Below, piece by piece: positions 57,929 to 64,000 of a DNA stretch of 64,000 nucleotides. This stretch comes from Caenorhabditis elegans (taxonomy: Eukaryota; Nematoda; Chromadorea; Rhabditida; Rhabditidae), in contig NC_003279.8 of the NCBI RefSeq assembly GCF_000002985.6, forward strand, positions 10,044,001 through 10,108,000, written 5' to 3'. Numbering within the stretch: the first letter of the stretch is position 1; every line of letters begins with the position of its first letter. The notes under the pieces were generated by a model. The model had not been told where the DNA came from, did no database searches, and saw nothing but the letters and a program-made list of their open reading frames with translations. The translations under genes and the position numbers were made by a program.

Positions 57929-58218
57929 TGTGTCAACTCCTCTCTCTGAAAATGATTGATTTCTTCTGGAGGAGCAAGGAGCCACTGAGCTCACAGGAAT
58001 ATGAGGTCAAGTCTGAAAGAAAAGAAAAGAGGTGAGAAGCAAGAAAAAAGCGAAGAAGCATTTAAAAATAATGAGCGAGAAAGAGAGAATTAGAGAAAGA
58101 AAGAGAGAAAAAAACAAAGAAATGGAAAGAAGAAATTGAGGTCCAAAGGACGATGATGAGATAATGATAAAAAATAATAATAATAATAAGCAAGTGGAAA
58201 AATGAACGAGAATAGATT

Positions 58219-58346
<128 letters not shown>

Positions 58347-60609
58347 CGAAAAAAAAAAAAGAAAAACCGATGATCGGATGGATGATAACAGCTGACTGAA
58401 AATTGAGAAAATGAAATGGGAAACAGAAAGAGAAAAGGTGATTTCGATTCGTATTGCATGCGACACGACAAATGTTTCACGGGCTCCATGAGCACTGATA
58501 TTTATAGATTATTGTGTGTTGTAATGGTTGGTTTCAGTTGACATGCGAAAGTTCTTTCTCAGATTTGTTTCTACGGAAGAAAGCAAATTTGAAATAAAAA
58601 ACCTATTAACAAAATTTTAATTGCTCTCTAGAATACTTAAAATGGCAGAAATATACGGAATTTTTAAATGAGACATGAAAAAGTATTTCAAAAATATTGA
58701 AATTTCAAAAAAAAACAAAACAGTTCTTGTTCCAGTGAAAAAAATCGATTTAGCCAACTTCTAGGCTGGAAATTAATATTTTTATCATTCTTTTTGAATT
58801 TTTCGGTCGTATTAGTGATTCGGGGATTTTTTCAGTCGATAGGTACACAAAATTACTAAATTTGAGTACTCAAAATATACCTCAAATGGAAAAACGAAAA
58901 AAATGAGCAGAATAAAAGTTCAATTTTTTGAAAATCAATTTCCAACCGCTGCCACGTGAAACTGTTGACGAAATTGAATATTTTAACAGGCTTTAGGAAT
59001 TTTTTCGAAATTTTGAATGGCAATAAAAAAAATTTTAAACTTGTTTTTTGGTGTCATTTTTGATTTTCTAGAGCATTAAGAATTATTGGGCGGAATCATA
59101 CAAATGAATTTAGACTTTTCAAAAGTTGCATTTCAAAAAAAAAAAACAAAAAACTTGAGAAGCGCGGGAAACTTTGCCGCGAATCTTTCTTTCTATTGTT
59201 GTCCGATCATCATGACTGACCGTCTACATGATTGACGTCGGCTTGAAGTGACAGTCACCCAATTACCAGGTCTCGTTATCATGCCAAAATTGGTCACACA
59301 CACCCTCACATGAAACTGGTTACCGCATTCGATCTCTTATTGGAGAGGGAGAAAATGCGAACTTTAGGATTGTGTGATGGTGATGGCTTGGCGATGTTGG
59401 TGGTATTTTGGAATTTCCCGCATTTCCAAATTTCTCCCTGGGCATCATGTTACACATACTTTTTTCTCTGCTACACTCTTCCCCCTTATGATTGAATTGG
59501 TTTCCAAGAATTCACAATAAAAAAGAAGACAGGACAGGTCGAACAAATTCTCTCTCGATTACATTTCAGCAACAACGAGATTCATTGTTGCCAATTCCGG
59601 TGACCTTCAGTTTTTGGCGCTTCACTCAGTTGAATCGGCAGTGGCGGCATGTACTTTGTGTCGAGTTTCATATATAAACAACAAAAGATTATATATACTG
59701 GGTCGAATCATCGGGAGTGAGAAAAAAAAGAAAAAGGACACAGATTTCTCCCTCATATGATGGGATTTTTATGACCTTTCGTGTCGGAGAAATCAGTGCA
59801 GTGAAAGTTTTTCAGATTTTTTTGTTGTTTTTTCTTATGTTTTTCGGAAATTAGAATTTAGTTATATTTTGGATTTTTTGCAGCAATGCATTTAGGAAAC
59901 TTCAATTTTGGAAAAAGTTACCAGTATGCACCAAAAAGTATGTTTCTCGCCGCTTAAAATTTCTGAATAACCCTTTCATCAAACCAGTAACGTTGGTTTT
60001 CTAGATTCTTGAACTGGATTTTTCTGAATTTTTCTTAGTGAGTAACGGTAATAAAAAGAGGGAATCCAATGAAAAACACGCTTCTTTTTGTGATAATCAA
60101 AACAGCGTGACGAACAATCTACCAAAAAAAAAATGAAGAGGGAAACAGGCGGGAATGGTGGTAAAAAGCGTGTGTGAGGCGCCGAGACGACACAGAAATT
60201 CGACAGTCATTTGGAGAGAAACGTTCTGAAGACGAGATACGTGGGATCTACGTGAAAAAGACCTGGAGACAGAGAGAACTAGAGACCTGAAATTTTCCTT
60301 TACTCTCTCCATCCATAAGTCTCTCAACCCTCAGAATCGCGCACGCGGGAGAATAAAAAAAACGAGGTGTTGAAGGGAGGTTAGAGGGCGGGAACGAGAG
60401 AGACATAGACATAAGAAGAAAGCCACGAGACACTGTAAGAGTTGCTGGAAAGAAAGAATTTTGTTAAAAAAGAGAGACGCAGATTGCCCAAAGATCTTTG
60501 GAACGATTGAAATTCCAAGCACTGAACATCTAGATCTACGCCGGAATTTCATAGAACAAATGTTAATTCAGAAATAAAATTTCGAGATTTACAATATTTC
60601 TGGATCAAA

Positions 60610-60795
60610 ATGAATAAAAGGTTAGCTGCCGTGGCTCAGTTAGTTTTTGAAGTATTGAGCAAACAATCGACAGGCTTCGCAAATAAACATCTACTTTTGA
60701 TTTTTGACAAATTTACCACCACGAGGAAAGTTAAAATCGGATGTGTGTTGCAAGCAGAACTAGATTTAGAATTAAAAAAAGGATCAAACGATTAA
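60610..60795 (+). CDS. Possible small ORF, 61 aa
   Basis: There is an ATG start and TAA stop with balanced composition (MNKRLAAVAQLVFEVLSKQS.. GCVLQAELDLELKKGSND) in otherwise non-coding DNA. No splice site, trans-splice acceptor or AATAAA is clearly associated, and the length is within chance. It is kept only as a candidate. Confidence 0.2.
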   Translation: MNKRLAAVAQLVFEVLSKQSTGFANKHLLLIFDKFTTTRKVKIGCVLQAELDLELKKGSND

Positions 60796-62999
60796 AAATA
60801 ATTTTCTCGCGAGATCATCAGAGAGAAGTAAAGAGTGCAACTGTAAAAAGTTTCATTATCTTTAAAAATTTCACAGAACTGCACTTAACAGACTCGTCGG
60901 TATAATAATTTCGAAATTTACAATGAAGGAGAAAGCAATCGAAACGAATTGATAAGAGAAAAGCGTCGTAAACTGAAAAACTGAAAGGGAGACAACAAAA
61001 CGATAAGGTATGGTACCTTTTCATGTCTGAGGCGACAGTCGAATCAATATTTTCAGAAAGCATTTTGTTGATTTTTCCGGTGCTGTCAGACGAATCGAAT
61101 CGAAACAAAAAAGTGGTCGAAGGGAGGAGAGTGCACAAAAAATTGAAAAAGTAGAAAATGGAGGTGACTCATAAAAAATGCCGGGAGGTGGCGGGGAGTA
61201 TACAGCGAAGCGGAAAATTATTGTACTATTATCTCGAATAAATGTGTATTTGAAATAAAAATAGGAAGAAAATCTTGGATCTTAAAGCTTACATATTAGA
61301 AAAATTAACTTTTAGTCTGCTTTTAGATGAGTCAAAATTGATTTTTAAACAGTTTTTGAGGATTTCCACTAAACAATGAAAAATCTACTAGATGAGGGGT
61401 AAGTGGTGGCTTCTGTTGCAGTGGCTGATGAACATACGGATAAGAGAAAACAACACGAGAGTTCAAAAGAGAAACGGAAAGAACATAGAATCTTTCTCTC
61501 TCTCTTTTCATCAGAGAGCTTTCCTTTCCTTTTCTTTTTTGCACCGTTTTTGCTGTCTTCCTCTTCAAAACGTTGTTGTGTAACATCATGAGGGATCTCG
61601 GCACGAAAGTATCACACGTACACAAAACGACCGACAGATTGATCACACGTTCTGAGAAGAATGGATGCAATGAGAGACGAGCCGATGAAAATTTTTTCTC
61701 AATTTTTTTTTCAATAAAAAATAATTATTCGCTTCCTGAATTTGATTGCTCATGACGAAGCGTGATGCATCAGAATTAATTCAGACAATTTTCTTTGGAA
61801 ATAATTTGTAACGAACTTCAAAAATAAAATTTTCGGGATTAGTCAGCGCAGGATAAGTAATTTAACCGAAAATCTCACAGGAATGAAGAAAATCGTCGAC
61901 AAAAGTATATTTTATGATGATTTTAGAGAAAAAACTTAAAATTTATCGGTTTTCCTAGAAATCGGAAAGCATAAATGAAGAAATTCGTGGGAAATTATTG
62001 AGTTAACGAAAATATGCCAATTTTAATGAGAGCATATAACAATATTTTCAGAAACGACCGGATTAATGTTCGAAAATTATTTGAAAAGCTCAATTTTTCG
62101 AAAACAATGGACAATTTTCGCTTTAGGATATGAAAAATACATCGAAAAACGGAGCACGCTTAAAAGAAATCCTAATTTTTATCGAGGAACAGTGAAAAAT
62201 GAAAACTATTGAAAATGAAAAGAAAATAAAAAGAAAAAAACTGAAAAATTGAAAAAGAACGACAAAATATTCAAAAGTGTGCGGAGTTCTCCATGGGGCG
62301 CAACTGCAGTGGCCACACGGAAACGAAGATTTATGGAAACCAAAACGTCGAAATTTCAAGTTTTACATTAATAAAAATCGCACAGCCAGAAATAAAAAAG
62401 AGCCAATGGTCATAGTAATTGTGACGTATGAAAGCAAGTATACTGAACAATAAAAATGATTGACATGAACAAGGAGATTTAAAAAACGAGATTTCCGAAG
62501 TGGATAAATAAAAATGCAATAAAAATGTAGAAAAATTGTTCAAAATTAAAATCTCTAGAGAATTCTTTATTCTTCTTTTGGCTACCACCCTCACAAACAA
62601 ATTTTCTCAGCCTTTCAGTTTTTGTCGACGCTAAATGGATAAGTGATAGAAAAAGTCTGAAAAAAAACGAGGAAATGTTCGACGTTTTTCGACGCAGTTG
62701 TTTTCTTTGGTTTTTGTGTGGTATTTCAGCAGATGGCTGACACACTTAAGAGAAATAGATGAGAAGAGCTTCTTCTTGAAAAAGAAGAAGGCAACTTATT
62801 ACGCATTCCATGCACAAACTATCACACATTCATCATTCGGAAATTGCGTATTGATATTTCATTATTACACATTATTAGGCAATCCAATAATCTAATTATA
62901 GACCCGATTAAAAATGCAAACTTTGAGAAAGTAGTGTAATTTTTTCTAACGATTTTCCTTATAATATGGCTCAATTCCCGTCATAATTCAAAATTTGGA

Positions 63000-63275
63000 G
63001 ACGTATGACGCAAAAATACGGTCTGGACACGATCGAAATATTTTCAATGGAGAGCTGCGAAAACAATATGCACCTTTGAAGAGTACAGTAGCCTCGAAGC
63101 CTTGTCCGTATTTTTCTCATTTTTGAACCTTCATTCATTGTTGAACTAAAAAATGCATCTAAAAATGTGTTGAAAACAAAAAATAAATTCGAAGAACATT
63201 GCACAACATCGAGAATTACAAGATACAGTACTCATTCATAAAAATCGTCGGTCGCTTCGAGACCAGGTACCGTAT
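63000..63275. repeat. Fold-back repeat copy 5
   Basis: The left arm ACGCAAAAATACGGTCTGGA, CACGATCG, CACCTTTGAAGAGTACAGTA mirrors the right arm ATACAGTACTCATTCAT, GTCGCTTCGAGACCAGGTAC, CGTATTCTTG. It is the same family as the four copies at 3.2-7.5 kb and more diverged. Confidence 0.7.
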
Positions 63276-63804
63276 TCTTGTGTAATTAATAAACTTATTT
63301 ACATGATCAGTCCTCACAAACCTATTTCTGTAACTAAACGAAAAATAAAAAGTAAAAGATTCATTATTTCAACTTGATAAAACACAGAAACAAGAAAAAA
63401 TATATTTAATGCATTGATAAGAAGATAAAATTTATGAGAAAAATTAAAAAGTAGAAGTTAGGCTCAAGACTCACATTCACATGGGTTTATCGTTCCTGTC
63501 ACCAGGCATCCGAGTTATTCGTTGGTAGAGCTTATGATGAACTCTTTGGTTCAAAGATTTCATGATATACCTCCACTCTAACTCATGGACGTTGCTGGCA
63601 GGGAACGAGAAATTGGTGGATGGAAATTGAGAGTTTACAAAAAAGTTACAAGACTCAAATTTTGAATGAGGGAAAAGGAAGAGAAGCAATAGAGATTTTT
63701 TTGAGTTTTTGGATTTTTTAATTTTTTTTGTTAGGTTTTTTGTTTGAAGAATTGTTATAATTTTTGAAACTCCTGCACCGTACACCTTCTTGCTGCTCCA
63801 GCAA

Positions 63805-63933
63805 TCAAATCTTCATTTTTCCAAGCATATCGTTTACGGTGTCATCTTCAGTTTGTTTCTTTTTGGCGATTGAATGGAGAAATCCTTTTTGGGTGAGCAT
63901 CTCATCTTTCAATTCTTGCAGAAGTTTGCATTC
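63805..63933 (-). CDS. Last exon of a - strand gene leaving the window
   Basis: The acceptor AATTTTCAG at 63934-63936 is followed by 42 codons and TGA (63805-63807). The sequence is ECKLLQELKDEMLTQKGFLH, then SIAKKKQTEDDTVNDMLGKM and KI. It is a charged, helix-prone C-terminus with a coiled-coil look. The reading frame is the only one open across the exon. The rest of the gene lies beyond 64,000, and I do not recognise the protein. Confidence 0.6.
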   Translation of the reverse strand, partial: ECKLLQELKDEMLTQKGFLHSIAKKKQTEDDTVNDMLGKMKI

Positions 63934-64000
63934 CTGAAAATTAATTTTATTAAATTAATTTTTTAAAAAGTGCAGTTTCAGGGGAGACGCATTTGTTTAA

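Noticed and set aside
60621..60690. tRNA-like sequence (GTGGCTCAGTTAG)
   Set aside because: It resembles a tRNA 5' half with an A box, but no matching T arm (GGTTCGAATCC type) or acceptor stem closes it.

Overview
The window is nematode nuclear DNA, almost certainly Caenorhabditis elegans. Four things point there: an AT-rich background, short introns with T-rich 3' splice sites ending TTTCAG, closely spaced co-directional genes typical of operons, and many short fold-back repeats in introns. Four genes are recognisable from their spliced products: ercc-1, nubp-1, mut-16 and scpl-1. From memory, C. elegans carries these near each other on chromosome I (cosmids F10G8 and B0379); I could not check this against a database. 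All exon models were spliced by hand from the sequence and keep frame throughout.

Layout. At 1-6.7 kb (+ strand) lie the 3' end of ercc-1 (NER nuclease subunit), nubp-1 (cytosolic Fe-S scaffold) and a mitochondrial 3-oxoacyl-ACP synthase (OXSM type), spaced like an SL2 operon. At 6.9-18.0 kb (- strand), convergent with the operon, is an M-RIP/outspread-type protein with two PH domains and a coiled coil. Its first intron is 5 kb, and a 28-nt microexon appears to switch the C-terminal reading frame. From 18.0 to 26.9 kb I find no supported gene, only repeats and possible regulatory DNA. Two unrecognised - strand genes follow (26.9-27.8 and 28.6-30.1 kb): a 226-aa and a 409-aa protein, each with one N-terminal hydrophobic segment and a charged tail. 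An unrecognised 212-aa + strand protein is at 31.0-33.6 kb, and a short coding-like fragment at 34.1-34.4 kb.

At 36.2-41.5 kb (+) is mut-16, with 14 exons and 1,054 codons, encoding the Q/N-rich scaffold of Mutator foci. Convergent to it, scpl-1 (-, 42.5-58.0 kb) encodes an SCP-type CTD phosphatase with three mutually exclusive first coding exons feeding one catalytic core. The last 6 kb is mostly non-coding and ends with the 3'-terminal exon of another - strand gene that leaves the window.

The repeat content is rich. There are five copies of one fold-back family (four within 4.3 kb), a second small fold-back pair, a 637-bp hairpin, and two ~1-kb elements with TACTCGGC termini, one of which carries what looks like the 3' end of a gene. 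There are also poly(G) tracts of 19 and 13, and a GA repeat of about 60 units.

I found no tRNA, rRNA, CRISPR or prokaryotic-type system, and nothing I would call a wholly new system. The most unusual points are the dual-frame exon in the M-RIP gene, the GC-AG intron in nubp-1, the transposon-borne exon pair at 46.6-46.8 kb, and the coding-like orphan at 34.1 kb.
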